Shown here piece after piece: positions 12,313 through 23,160 of a stretch of DNA of 64,000 bases; position 1 is the stretch's first letter, and each line of letters begins with the position of its first letter. The DNA comes from Globodera rostochiensis (Eukaryota; Nematoda; Chromadorea; Rhabditida; Heteroderidae): positions 124,001 through 188,000 of the forward strand of contig JAEVLN010000005.1 in assembly GCA_018350325.1 (NCBI GenBank), given 5' to 3'. The position numbers and the translations under genes are program-made. The notes under the pieces were generated by a model, which did no database searches, was not told the DNA's origin, and saw only the letters and a program-made list of their open reading frames with translations.

Positions 12313-13322
12313 ATTCAGCTTCCGATCTTTCTGAGTTCACTTATTTCTTTTTTACTGCTAAAATGTAAATAAATGATTAATTTACTGTTTTTTAAAATAA
12401 AAATAAAATTATACGTCCAAGTTGGATGCCAAAATGGCAATCTGTTTCGCAGGGCGGCTCAATTTTGTATGCTAAACAAGGAAAAAATAAAAATAATTTT
12501 TACGTATTTTTTAATTTTTTATGAATTATAAAATTTTTTAAATAAATACGTCCAAATTGAAAGCCGAAAAAATATTGTGGAGTTCTAGTTGAGGGCACTG
12601 TGATTGTTGTAGATGGAGTAGTCGTCGTTTTCGTCGTCTTCGGGGTTCGCCTTGTCGTCGTTGTGGTGGGCTTTGTCGTCGTTGTGGTGGGCTTTGTCGT
12701 CGTTGTGGTGGGCTTTGTCGTCGTTGTGGTGGGCTTTGTCGTCGTTGTGGTAGGCTTTGTCGTCGTTGTGGTAGGCTTTGTCGTCGTTGTGGTGGGCTTT
12801 GTCGTCGTTGTGGTAGGCTTTGTCGTCGTTGTCGTGGGCTTAAAATGAATTGGTTGATTAATCGAGTTCACCAAAAGCTGACCAAATCCTTTCGGTTTGC
12901 TTTTATTCAGATAATCAAATAAAATCAAAGTTTGATCGGATTTATCCACAAAAATCCCTCACTATCAGGCACCATTTTTGATAGTTCGGATCCGACCGAA
13001 TTCGCCAATTTGCCGATCATTAATTTAAGAGTTATTTGGGAGGGTTAACAACAAAACAAGTGTTTATACAACCATACAAATTCTCTTTGCTTTGACCAAA
13101 AAGCACTTCGAAATGAATAGGAATTTAATTTTCAAATTAATCAAATTTTTTCCTTGTTTAGCATACAAAATTGAGCCGCCCTGCGAAACAGATTGCCATT
13201 TTGGCATCCAATTTGGACGTATAATTTTATTTTTATTTTAAAAAACAGTAAATTAATCATTTATTTACATTTTAGCAGTAAAAAAGAAATAGAAGTGAAC
13301 TCAGAAAGATCGGAAGCTGAAT
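12313..13322. mobile_element. Foldback element with ~176-bp inverted arms
   Basis: The left arm (12313 to about 12488) and right arm (about 13147-13322) are near-perfect reverse complements, starting ATTCAGCTTCCGATC at both ends and sharing the inner stretch around GTATGCTAAACAAGG. Between the arms is a threonine-rich repeat ORF. No transposase is visible, so it would be non-autonomous. I found no clear target-site duplication; the left side abuts satellite array 1. Confidence 0.8.
12500..12949 (-). CDS. Threonine-rich repeat ORF inside foldback element
   Basis: A 149-codon open frame, the longest in the window. The N-terminal part (MDKSDQTLILFDYLNKSKPK) is followed by about nine tandem PTTTTTK heptads encoded by a 21-bp unit between about 12654 and 12843, then a Thr/Pro-rich tail. 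Such repeats occur in mucin-like, O-glycosylated extracellular proteins, but no signal peptide is evident. Base differences between units are silent in this frame. The same differences are also silent in the opposite-strand frame (a VVVVVGF repeat), so this does not prove coding. It may be a captured exon or a simple minisatellite. Confidence 0.4.
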   Translation of the reverse strand: MDKSDQTLILFDYLNKSKPKGFGQLLVNSINQPIHFKPTTTTTKPTTTTTKPTTTTTKPTTTTTKPTTTTTKPTTTTTKPTTTTTKPTTTTTKPTTTTTRRTPKTTKTTTTPSTTITVPSTRTPQYFFGFQFGRIYLKNFIIHKKLKNT

Positions 13323-14196
13323 ATGATATGAAACAAATCACGTTAATTTTCCTAAGATTATTTTTTTCAATCATTTGCTTTACCAAAATAAAAATAATGT
13401 GACAGAAAATATAAATCGACCTTCCTTCTACTAAATTGATCTTATTTCATGTTAAAAAACAATAAAAAGAAATATTTAAAACTAACAACCTAATTTTTCG
13501 ATATTATTTTTGCTAAATCTATTTCAACCAAGCCCGTTTTCATTTCCGCCAAATGGATATCCGGCGGTGCTGACAGGCGCCGTGGGAAAATATTTTAAAA
13601 TTGATTATCAATGAGCTATGATTAATTTGATAGCTTTTTTCCATAAAAATTTAAATATTCTTTGCAACATTAATTATATGGAGTTTTTTAGAAATAATTG
13701 GATGAAGTAAATTCGGGTTGGCACCCCGCCCCGACCCCGACACGTGATGACTTTTATTTTCTTCTAGTCTCATTCGCGCCCCCATTAAAAGAACATTTTT
13801 TATTTATATAAAACGAAGTATTTCTGGGCTACAATAATTAGTCTTTTAGTAACCATTTATTTAAAGTTATTTGAATTCTACAAAAAAATGTTTAAAGTTA
13901 AACTTTTATAAAATATATGATTTTGAATTTGTTCATCCTTAATTTTCAGACCCAACCAGTCGATTCTGAACTTACTTTTTGATAAACATTTTTATTTGTT
14001 TACTTAAATTTAAATGGGTAATAAAAATCTTAATTTGCTCATTTCTTAAAAGGCGGTTTACCTTAAAATTTATTTTTTGAAACTTTTTAGTTCTTTTATT
14101 GCACTTTAGATTTTAGCTTTGATAATTACGATGCGACAAAAAATCCCTATCTTGTTTTGATTCGTTTTTAATCTTGACTTAAAAGTCTTTTAACAG

Positions 14197-14265
14197 GTCC
14201 CCAACATTGGTGAAAATCGTAGATAACCCTCTTCACGTTTCCACAAACGAACAGCAGCCATGCAT
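14197..14265 (+). CDS. Candidate internal exon
   Basis: A TTTTAACAG acceptor and GTGAGA donor bound 69 bases. One base completes a prior codon; then SPTLVKIVDNPLHVSTNEQQ and two more residues follow, leaving two bases. This joins in phase with 14723-14770. Another frame is closed by TAA. Function unknown. Confidence 0.5.
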
Positions 14266-14722
14266 GTGAGATGTTGAGAATGTTGCACAGAAAGATATTT
14301 CGAATTTGGATATTTTTAAGTTGAATTATGATAATTTGCTTATTTATTTTGAATCTTTATGCAAAAGGATTTTAGCTAATTTGTTTTCTTGTGATTATTA
14401 GATTTTCTAATTGCTCTGGAAATAATATATACTGGTTTCAGATATTTATTTGCCATTTACTATTTTCATTTGATTTTGTTTTGTAATATTTTTAATTTTG
14501 ACATATTTTAAATAATCTTTTTTGAATTAGTATTTTATCATTAAATTTTTAATTATTTTTTACAAACAACATCTACGTTCCTGCTAAACACGCACCCCTG
14601 CCAACATTAAAGATTATGATTGGATATGGATAATCACCAAATTAGCAGCCACAGAATTTTAATTTATATTACTATATATGTTTTTAATAGTTTTTATGAC
14701 GCTGTGCAATGCAGTAATTTAG

Positions 14723-14770
14723 CATATCCGACTGTTCAATTTCACCCGCGCCGATTCCGGCGACAACCCC
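14723..14770 (+). CDS. Candidate internal exon
   Basis: A GC-rich 48-base island between an ATTTAG acceptor and a GTATTT donor. In the phase set by the previous candidate exon it reads ISDCSISPAPIPATTP and leaves two bases. All three frames are open, so the frame rests on the phase link. Confidence 0.4.
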
Positions 14771-15481
14771 GTATTTTTTATAATCAATAAACCATTTTAA
14801 TGAAGGCCCATCATTTTTAATTATCAAATGAGTTATTTTTATCGAATTTTTTTATTCCAGATATATGATATGTTCAAATTTTAATTATTATACTTAAATC
14901 CAACGAAAAAACATTATTTATTTTTATCATTATTTTTTTTAGTTTTAGTAATTAGTTTTTATTAAATAGGTCTATTTGATGTTGTTAAATCTCTATGTAT
15001 GAAATTGTAATAAGTAATAGTTTATTTGCTCTATTATAGTTCAATTTATATTTGATGTTTTTTTGATCATTTTTAAAATCAAAGATCTATTTAAACTTTT
15101 AATAAGTAATTTTTTTAACTTTGTTTAGGTATCTATTTTTTATTTCATTAATTAAAGAGTTTTACTTAAATTTAAATTTTTTTGTGTATACGCCAAAATT
15201 GATTGTTTTATTTTATATTTGTGCCGGTTTAATTTCATTACATGGTTTGTTTTCCTATTAAAACATCGTTATTACATTTGTAATTTGGGTTAGTCTTAAA
15301 ATAGGCAAGACGCTTTATTTGGGTATATGATTCCATTAAAATATATTTTAGTATTTGCTTTAAGATTTGGTAATTCGATTTATTGTAAGGATGAGAGAGA
15401 ATTCCGCTGGTTGGAAGCGAACGGTTAAAACGCCTAGGGCGGGGGCAAAAGATCATCCGTAAAAAAGCAGGCTAATGGGAC

Positions 15482-15552
15482 GCCCCGGTAGCTCAGTTGG
15501 AAGAGCTGCCCACGGATTGGGTGGAGGAATGGGTTCGAGTCCCACCCGGGGC
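15482..15552 (+). pseudogene. tRNA-like SINE head, copy 1
   Basis: The acceptor arm (GCCCCGG with CCGGGGC), D arm and T arm pair well, and A and B boxes are perfect at 15489-15500 and 15532-15542. The anticodon arm does not form a normal five-pair stem with U at position 33, so I see no usable anticodon. It is most likely the polymerase III promoter of the SINE rather than a working tRNA. Confidence 0.7.
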
Positions 15553-15761
15553 TAACATTTTGCCTATTCTTTAAGCACCGGATGGTTGCCCAACCGTCGC
15601 CAGCAAAGCGATCGATGTGTGATCGATCGATGGACCGAGGGACCGGTCCCGTTGAGGATGGAGCTGTAAGGATGAGAGAGAATTCCGCTGGTTGGAAGAG
15701 ACGGTTAAAACGCCTATGGCGGGGGCAAAAGATCATCCATAAAGAAGCAGGCTAATGGGGC

Positions 15762-15833
15762 GCCCCGGTAGCTCAGTTGGAAGAGCTGCCCCCGGATTGG
15801 GTGGAGGACGTGGGTTCGAGTCCCACCCGGGGC
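15762..15833 (+). pseudogene. tRNA-like SINE head, copy 2
   Basis: Same fold and boxes as copy 1, with a complete five-pair T stem (GTGGG/CCCAC) around TTCGAGT. The anticodon arm is again irregular. It differs from copy 1 by a few bases. Confidence 0.7.
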
Positions 15834-16003
15834 TAACATTTTGCCTATTCTTTACTTTATTATAGAATGTTAGTAATATGTCAATAAATTAATACATTGT
15901 ATATAAAGTAGAATATCCTAAATTTTATTATGTTAAAATTTTCAATAATATATTAAAATATAATATTTTTATAGCAATATTTCATTGAAACTGTTTTCAA
16001 GAG

Positions 16004-16089
16004 CCCTTGGTTGAGCATCCTTTGGCTTGTTGTGCTGCGCGGCGCAAGTTCTGATTCGCTAAAAACGGTCGTTTCGACAAGTCCTATTT
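16004..16089 (+). CDS. Candidate exon with hydrophobic segment
   Basis: Entered in the phase left by 14723-14770, it reads PWLSILWLVVLRGASSDSLK and on to TSPI, with a GTGTAT donor. RNY codons are about 36%. The start is a hydrophobic stretch that could be a membrane segment. It leaves one base, which joins in phase to 16521. The SINE at 15.4-15.9 kb would lie in the intron before it. Confidence 0.4.
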
Positions 16090-16520
16090 GTGTATTTACG
16101 CTTCTTAAATGTTTTTATAATATGATTTTGTTTACTTTTAATTAAATTAAAAAAATGATTAATATGATTGATGAAGGAAGGATTAGTTCTTATTTGATCA
16201 TATGTTTAATTTTTATTTATAAATAATAAAAACTTGAAAATTTAAAAATTTATTAATGATATTTCATATTTCATTAAAAGCTTTAACATGGTCTTATTTC
16301 TGCTTCTCCAAACTTTCTAAAGATAAATTAAATTGATTCAAGTTGTTTAAAAGATTAGCTTTTTATTCTGCAGATTTTTTGTAATGTTACTTAAATTTTT
16401 TTTTTTTAATTTTTTTCGTTTTGTAATTTCATTTTCTATGTGTCCTTTACAAAAATTTTTTTATTAATTTGGGTTGTGAGAAACAATTTATTTCATATTT
16501 TTTATTAATTTATCCCCCAG

Positions 16521-16579
16521 ACAACGCATGGTTACGACCATCGAACCAAGAAGTAGACGTACTTGCTCGCAAGAATTAC
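16521..16579 (+). CDS. Candidate internal exon
   Basis: A pyrimidine-rich acceptor ending CCCCCAG and a GTGCAA donor bound 59 bases. In the inherited phase it reads NAWLRPSNQEVDVLARKNY. It is the fourth exon in a row on this strand that joins in phase (14197, 14723, 16004, 16521), although the choice of sites was flexible. Function unknown. Confidence 0.45.
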
Positions 16580-18183
16580 GTGCAAAATTTAAAATTACCA
16601 TTTATTCTCTAATTTTCTTGTCTGTTGAAATATTTATAGTATTTAATCTCGGCTGGTTTGTAAACGAGGTTATTTATTTAATCCAAGTATGGTTAAATAT
16701 TTTATAAAATGGTTTTTTATTGAATTGAATTCATTAATAGTAAATATAATTTTTTAATAATTATTTCAAAATCAAATAATACAGATAATTTGAAAACTTA
16801 AACGTCGCTAGTGCATAATTCCCACATCCTCCCGGTTGGCGTTTCTCAAAATTTTTAACTTTTTTTTAGCACTTAATATTGGCTTGAGTGCAATATATTC
16901 TGGCAAGAAAACGGTTGACTTTGCATCTTTAATCTCGAGCATTAAAATTAAAACAAAATTTGTTTGATTAAACGAAAAAATGAAATTATCCTAAATTAAC
17001 GCTTTTTACTTATAATTAAATTTTACTCACTTTTAAATACTTCTTTTATCTTTGCTTATGCAGTTCAGTGGATGTGAAATATTGTCAAGAACATTTAAAT
17101 CGATGTTTGTTTTAAAAAATTTGATTATTAGCGATAATTTTGAAGAATTGTTTTGATTAAAAGTTGTTTATAAGAAAAGATAAAAGTAATAAATTAAATT
17201 TACCAATAAAGCATACAAAATCACATTTTATTATGCAAAATATTTTGTTAAATCAATAAATGGAAGCAAGAATGCACACGAGGCCAATGTCATTTCAAGA
17301 ACTTGCAAAATATATTAAAAATTAATTTAAAATAATTCATTGCCTTTCCGGTTTGAAATATTTGCAAATAAATATTTTTAGAGATTATAAAATTAATATT
17401 AGCAAAATGATAATTGAAATAAATTTAAAACGGATTAACAGTATGCATTGCTATCTGTTCTTTTTAATCTATAAAATGATGTAATGATTAATTAGCTATA
17501 AGGTCGCAATCGCAAAGCAATCATAAATCACCTAGGCTGCGTCGGCTGGGCACATCTAAAGGATTTCTTCGGCAAAACCGCAATCGAAAACCTTAAAATA
17601 AGTTATTTTAATAGTTTTTTAATGACGGAATTCCCAAAATCAAATTAAAAAAAAGAAAAATCAAATGAAAATTGATAGTATACGTTAGAAAATTTATAAA
17701 AAATATCAATAACCATATCCCTCTAATTACTAAACGTAAATTAATATCTTTAAAGAAAATATGCGATATTGTGAAGTAAAATCGATCTTGACACGTAATA
17801 ATCACTTATTCTTAATAACCCACACCTCATTGTAATAAACCATTCTTGACATTTTTTACGAAACGACTCAAACGGATGAAGAACAAATTCGTCAATACGG
17901 TTGCCCTCATAATGTATCCTATATAAGGTTTTTGTAAATAATATTATCGTAATAAATGATCAAAATGTAAAAAGTTTATAATAAAGAAAACAACAAAAAA
18001 TAATAATCTTTAAATGATAAAATTATTATAAAAAATTTAAATTCCAAGTCTTATTTGTTACTTCAGAAGTAGCAATAAAATATCTACTACTTAATATTAT
18101 AAAAACATTAAACTCCAAAAGAGTAGTAATAATGCCATCATTAATTTATCTTTGCTGTGACCCTTTGTGTTTATTCGGTTAAG

Positions 18184-18250
18184 GAAGCACAAGAACTACG
18201 TGAAGAAAGGGCCTGATGTGCCGCCTCCGTTAAAGAAGCACCGCAACTAA
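18184..18250 (+). CDS. Candidate terminal exon, Lys-rich tail
   Basis: A GGTTAAG acceptor is followed by one base and then KHKNYVKKGPDVPPPLKKHR plus N and TAA. AAATAAAT directly after the stop could serve in polyadenylation. It may be the end of the gene begun at 14.2 kb, but intermediate exons (small islands at 16810-16950 and 17505-17590) are not firm enough to join. Confidence 0.4.
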
Positions 18251-19453
18251 AATAAATAATTAATCATCAAATGAATTAAGCACAAAAATGCAATTAATTG
18301 TTCAGAAGCCAAAATTTCTTTGTTAATTCATAGAGTGAACGAATACAAATTGATAAATTAAATTCGAAATGTGTTTGAAGTGGCCGATTAATGGTTCAGA
18401 TTTAATGTGAAGAAGTAACGAAATAACAAGAAAATGAAACATTTTAAATATTCTTGAATTTTTGGTGGCTATTATACAATTATAAAAATTGAAAATTACA
18501 AAAGTCAATGCGAATTCTTAATATTTAGAATAAAAAAATTCATAAAATTTTTAAGTTAATAAAGTTGCTCAGTCGCTAGGCTTTAATAAATCACATTGTC
18601 CCAACTTTGCAAAATACTCTAAATAGCAATTCTTTAAGCAGTTTTATCAAAGAAATTGATAAAAGAATCAAATTAAAAAAATAATATTAATATCAAAAAA
18701 GAAATAGTCACCCAATAATTATAATCATGATAACATAATAATAGCGCCAATAAAATAAAAGCCATTAAAATTGCGTTTTTAAAATTATATAACAAATTAA
18801 CAAATTATTAAAATCCCCATAATACTTTAAAAGTGAAAACATTTGTGAAAATACAAAGAAAAAAAATTAAATTATTAAAACCATAAATATTTACTTGTTT
18901 TGGCAAAAAATTGTTTTACATATATTGTGACAAAAACCTTATATAAAAATAAAAACGGAGGCTTTAAATCGATCTAATATGTTGTAGACAGAACAACAAG
19001 GCTATATACCATTTATCCAGACCCGAAATAAACAAACAAATTTACATTAAATAATTCTGATTGTAAAAAAAATATATAATGCACAGCCAAGTTTTCCCCG
19101 TTTCAGCATCAAACCAATTTATTTTCATTTAATCGCAATTTAATGGGAAAAAATTGTGGCAAATTTAAATGCTCTAAAATCCAACCGTAGGAACGACTAG
19201 TTTTTATTTTTATCCTTCCAATATTGTGAGGAAAAATATTTTTTAAGGTTTAATATTTACATAATTAAAGGTTCTTGCGTGATGTTTGGCACTTGAAGCT
19301 TTTGTTCATTATTCTTTAGTTGTGAGTAGATGCAATTTTTTATCTTTAAGGATACCTAACTTTACAATATTTTAACTTTAAACAATATGATCTCTGTTGT
19401 GTGCTGTTTTTGATTTAAAAAAAATTTATAACTTATAATACAAATTATTTTAG

Positions 19454-19563
19454 CTTTAAAAGCTAGCACAAATAAAAAATGCAAAATTGTTTCGTTTGCA
19501 TGGATGAAAGAAATCATTGAAGCAGAAACTGCGCTCCCGCCCCCCGAAAAACCGATGCATTGA
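19454..19563 (+). CDS. Candidate terminal exon
   Basis: A TATTTTAG acceptor, then 35 codons including IVSFAWMKEIIEAETALPPP, ending in TGA at 19561. Overlapping open frames exist on both strands through 19700 (minus 19456-19692 and plus 19517-19708), so frame and strand are uncertain. Function unknown. Confidence 0.35.
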
Positions 19564-20906
19564 TTCCCTGAGGCCTATTTCAATTGCGTCGTACGCTTGG
19601 GTAGTGAAAGAGTTCAAGAACTTGACGATCTTAACGAATTTCCCATTAAAAAATTTTGAAAATTTTAAACCCTCAATCAGTTTTCCCAACATTTTATACG
19701 AAAATTAGTCGCCGAAATCTTAAAAATCGCTTCAACAAGCTGATCAAATATACTTTCAAAGATTGGATTTTATTAAATCATTTTTCAAATTTGACTCGTA
19801 AGGACAAGCCGACTTTTTGGCCCATCTCTTTTTAAACATTTTTGTGCATTAAACATTTAGGAAAACCATCCTTGCTTTTGAAATATTATGTATAGGTAAT
19901 TTTTATTTCAATATTATTAATTTGTTTTAAACATAAATACATTATAGTTAGACAAGAATTTATTTAAACATTTGTTTTTGATAAGCATTATCTTGTTCCA
20001 AAAGACCAGCTTTCTCTTGCTTAAGCTTTTGATCTTTGCATATCTCTTTTTTTCCGTAACACCCACATTACACAATATTGCAAAACATTATTGTCATAAA
20101 AATATTTATGACTAAATATACGAAATGTTTGATATTATGTATTTATTTTATATTTATGAATTTCTTATAATTAATTCTTCTGAATATTTATGTATATTAC
20201 AGATTTCTTTTTTTTATAAACTTCTTGTCTAAAAGTAGTTGCATATTTGAGGTGTCTGTAATTTATTTAAAAGTTCATAATATTTTATCTTTGGATTTTT
20301 TCGCATTTTTTTAAAAAAAACTTTTGGCATCCTTAATAAGAAGTGGTTATTTTTAAAGAAGGATACATTTTTATAATAAACAATTTCACATACTAATTAT
20401 ATATTTAGTTGCAATTTCAGTTGTTGAAACGTTTCATATCGTAGGCAAATAATTTTTTACTTTTTGTACTTTTCATGTTCTTACTGCAGTATCGTGACAA
20501 GCTTTCATTGAATATTATTGATGATAAAATGCTATTAAATTTCATTTATTTATCCGTTGAACTTTTATTATGAAAATCTTTGATTTTTAATTGAATTCAA
20601 ATTGATGAAGATAAACACCATTGAATTTTGGCATTAACTGACGCGAATTGTGTTGTTTATAAATAGGTTATAAATCATTAATTGGGTTTTTTAATTTCTC
20701 TGTTTATCATTTTATATTTTTGTGTTAGATAATTGGAATTATCTTCAGTTTTCAATTAGTCAGATAATCAAATATTTTTTATAATAGTTCAAATAATTTA
20801 AAGTGTAACAAAGTTGTATAAATTAACTTTATTAAAATTACTTATAGTTTTCCTCTGATTGGTTAAACTGTTATTTTATGTGGTTATAAAAAATATGTGT
20901 ACCGAG

Positions 20907-21691
20907 TAGGGCTGCTACTTTTAGGTAAATACCTATTTTTTCTGCGAGCTTGGCACGCTGAGTTAAGCACGAAAAACACATTTTTAGCTCAGTCTGAGGC
21001 TCCTAGACGGACTTATAATAACTATTTTTACCTATTTTGGCTTTTTTCTACCTATTACCTTGGTACCTATTTCGACCTTTTTGTTACCTATTTTCAGGTT
21101 TTTGAATTTTTTTTTTTAATATAATTTTGCTGAAAATGGCAAAAAAGGCCAAAATATGCACCAAAAATACCGAAATAGCACCGAAAAATGGCACTTTTAG
21201 TGCTCTAATTTGCTCAATATTTAAAAAAAATTCCGGTAGTTTTTAGCGCCAGGTCAACTCATCGCCACCCTGGCCATCTCGGCTCCATTGCCTTGGGCGC
21301 GGTCCCTTTTTCAGCGCCGCAATTTTTTGCCTTATTTTATATGAGTTTATTTTTTTATGGATTTTTTTTCGAAAATGACTAAAAGGCTATCGTTAAATAA
21401 AAATTATTTTTTTAAAACAGTCAGAAATCGATGAATTTTAGGCCTATTTTTCCAAATTTTCGCTCAAAAATGGCAGAATATGCTCGAAATATGCTCAAAA
21501 CCCCAAAATATGCTTTTATTTATATTCGCTTTTTTTGTTTGGTGTTTAAAATTTTTTCGGTAAAATTTTTTACTTACCTATTTTGGTACCTATTTCACGG
21601 TTTTTGTACCTATTTGATACCTATTTGGCATTTTTCTCACTTATTTAGGTACCTATTTTCCAATTTTTCTTACCTAAAAGTAGCAGCCATA
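20907..21691. mobile_element. Non-autonomous hAT element
   Basis: Terminal inverted repeats TAGGGCTGCTACTTTTAGG (left) and TATGGCTGCTACTTTTAGG (right, read inward) are flanked by an exact 8-bp duplication GTACCGAG at 20899-20906 and 21692-21699. An 8-bp target duplication and a TAGGG-type terminus are hallmarks of the hAT superfamily. Near both ends TACCTATTT recurs many times in direct orientation, resembling transposase-binding subterminal repeats. No transposase is encoded. A GC-rich core lies at 21245-21330. Confidence 0.9.
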
Positions 21692-22802
21692 GTACCGAGT
21701 ATTTTAATGAAGGCCGTTATTAATTTTTTTAAATTTGATTACAATTGTCTTCAGATTAGTTTATTTTTCAACAATTTAAAATCATTCCTGCTTGGGGCGA
21801 TGAATTAGAGAAGATGCCTCATTCTTGTTCCCGGTGTTTTTTATTAATATATCAGAATTCTTAAACTATTTTGTTTCACAAATATAAATCATTTACATTT
21901 TTAATTTATTTAGATTATTAATTAACTTAAGCGTTAATGCTTATCTTTTTTAGGTTCAACGTCTTATTAATGCACTTTTTAGATATGTTTATAAGAATTA
22001 AATAAGCTTTGCGATTCATTTTTATTTTTGAAGCAATCTAAGCGTCATGTTGGCTTTTAAGCAATTGCACAATGTTGAATATGCATTAAAGGTTGTTTGA
22101 AAATTCGTTTACTTTTTTAACTGAAGTGGCGAGTAAATTTCAACATTAAATATTTGAGGAGCTGAGATTCAGACGTTGGCTAACTTATTTAGACTACGAT
22201 ATTTTTAAATAAAATCATTCTTCCTCAATTTTTTTCCAAAACCCAATAAATTAATTTTGAATCAAAATTTTTTATATATAAATAAGATTGTATTATTTGA
22301 ATCGCCATTTTGAAGCATATATTTTTGGTACAATTTTGAATTACAATATTGTCGTAATATTGAAGCAGTATATTACTCATTCGCCTGTTTATGCTTTAAT
22401 TAATTTTTTTTTAAATTGATTTACACCCGTGGTAATGTTTAGTTAGATTCTCGTGTTACTAGCAATAATCAATACGACTGCAACTTTTAAAGTCTGTTGA
22501 AATACACATATTTTATTTAATTTTTTTACTGATTACTAACTGAAATATAAATATTTTTCATTATTGGTTGTGGTCTATTTTTTATTTCATTTATAATTTT
22601 ATTTTTTTATTTTAACTAGAATGATTTTTATAACATTTTCTTGAATTGTTTATTTATGCGCCGAGCCATCGGAAAGTGCATTTTTTAAAATTATTTAAGT
22701 GAAAAGAGTGCACTGGCAATATAGTAGAGAAAGATATTCTAAAGATGACGTTATAGAATTGCATTAAAAGAATGAAATACCTTTTAATACTTTTATTATT
22801 AG

Positions 22803-22844
22803 CAGATGGGAATTATGGAAGACGACGACACGTTCAATTTTTAA
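22803..22844 (+). CDS. Possible tiny terminal exon
   Basis: A TTATTATTAG acceptor is followed by QMGIMEDDDTFNF and TAA. The acidic C-terminus is typical of many proteins, but 13 codons can easily be chance. Confidence 0.2.
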   Translation, partial: QMGIMEDDDTFNF

Positions 22845-23039
22845 ATCAAGAAATAAAATTTTTTAAAATTATTTATAAATGAATAAACAATAACATAAAA
22901 TGAATCAATTTTAAACCAAAAATAAAATATGAGCTCACTAATAAAGTAACAAATATTTATATATATATTAACAAATAAGATTTATAATTAAAATTTTATT
23001 AAAAGACACCTTAACTCAAAATACTTTACTATTCTCTAA

Positions 23040-23160
23040 AACTGTCGACCATTGCCGCCGATTGACTCTCCGCGTACCCGGAACTTGGCATCAACGACGA
23101 CCCCGAGATCACAACCATGCCCACTATCGAGCGAGCTCAATCAACAAATATTTTTGTGAA
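23040..23160 (+). pseudogene. Coding-like island broken by one TGA
   Basis: A GC-rich island whose most RNY-rich plus frame (about 40%) reads LSTIAAD, then an in-frame TGA at 23065, then LSAYPELGINDDPEITTMPT and onward. No AG acceptor lies just upstream. The minus strand also has open frames. It could be a decayed exon, a recoded stop, or coincidence. Confidence 0.3.

Larger units (their letters stand above)
15385..15855 (+). mobile_element. tRNA-derived SINE, 1.7 tandem units of ~280 bp
   Basis: Two head-to-tail copies of one unit: a leader beginning GTAAGGATGAGAGAG, a tRNA-like segment, then a tail beginning TAACATTTTGCCTATTC. The second copy stops within the tail at about 15855. The copies are about 280 bp apart and highly similar. 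Each contains perfect RNA polymerase III A-box (TAGCTCAGTTGG) and B-box (GGTTCGAGTCC) matches. The unit between them includes GATCGATCGATG and the palindrome GGACCGGTCC. Open frames on the minus strand here are shadows of the SINE. Confidence 0.8.

Noticed and set aside
12313..12328. CTTCCGATCT in the foldback arms, as in sequencing adapters
   Set aside because: The match is only about ten bases, sits symmetrically in both inverted arms, and is continuous with element sequence.
12600..12848. 82-codon plus-strand frame rich in VVVVVGF
   Set aside because: Exact antisense of the threonine-rich repeat; poly-valine of this kind is implausible, and the minus frame is longer with a more normal N-terminal part.
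15238..15736. Two minus-strand frames of 72 and 100 codons
   Set aside because: They lie across the tandem SINE and read its tRNA-like T arm in antisense, a common artefact.
15482..15833. Functional tRNA genes
   Set aside because: The anticodon arm does not fold normally and both copies sit in a repeated SINE unit.
17853..17912. Minus-strand exon reading IHYEGNRIDEFVLHPFESF
   Set aside because: Weak pyrimidine tract, plus-strand frames equally open, and its donor region shares GTCGTTTCGTAAAAA with the transposon-like end at 41050.
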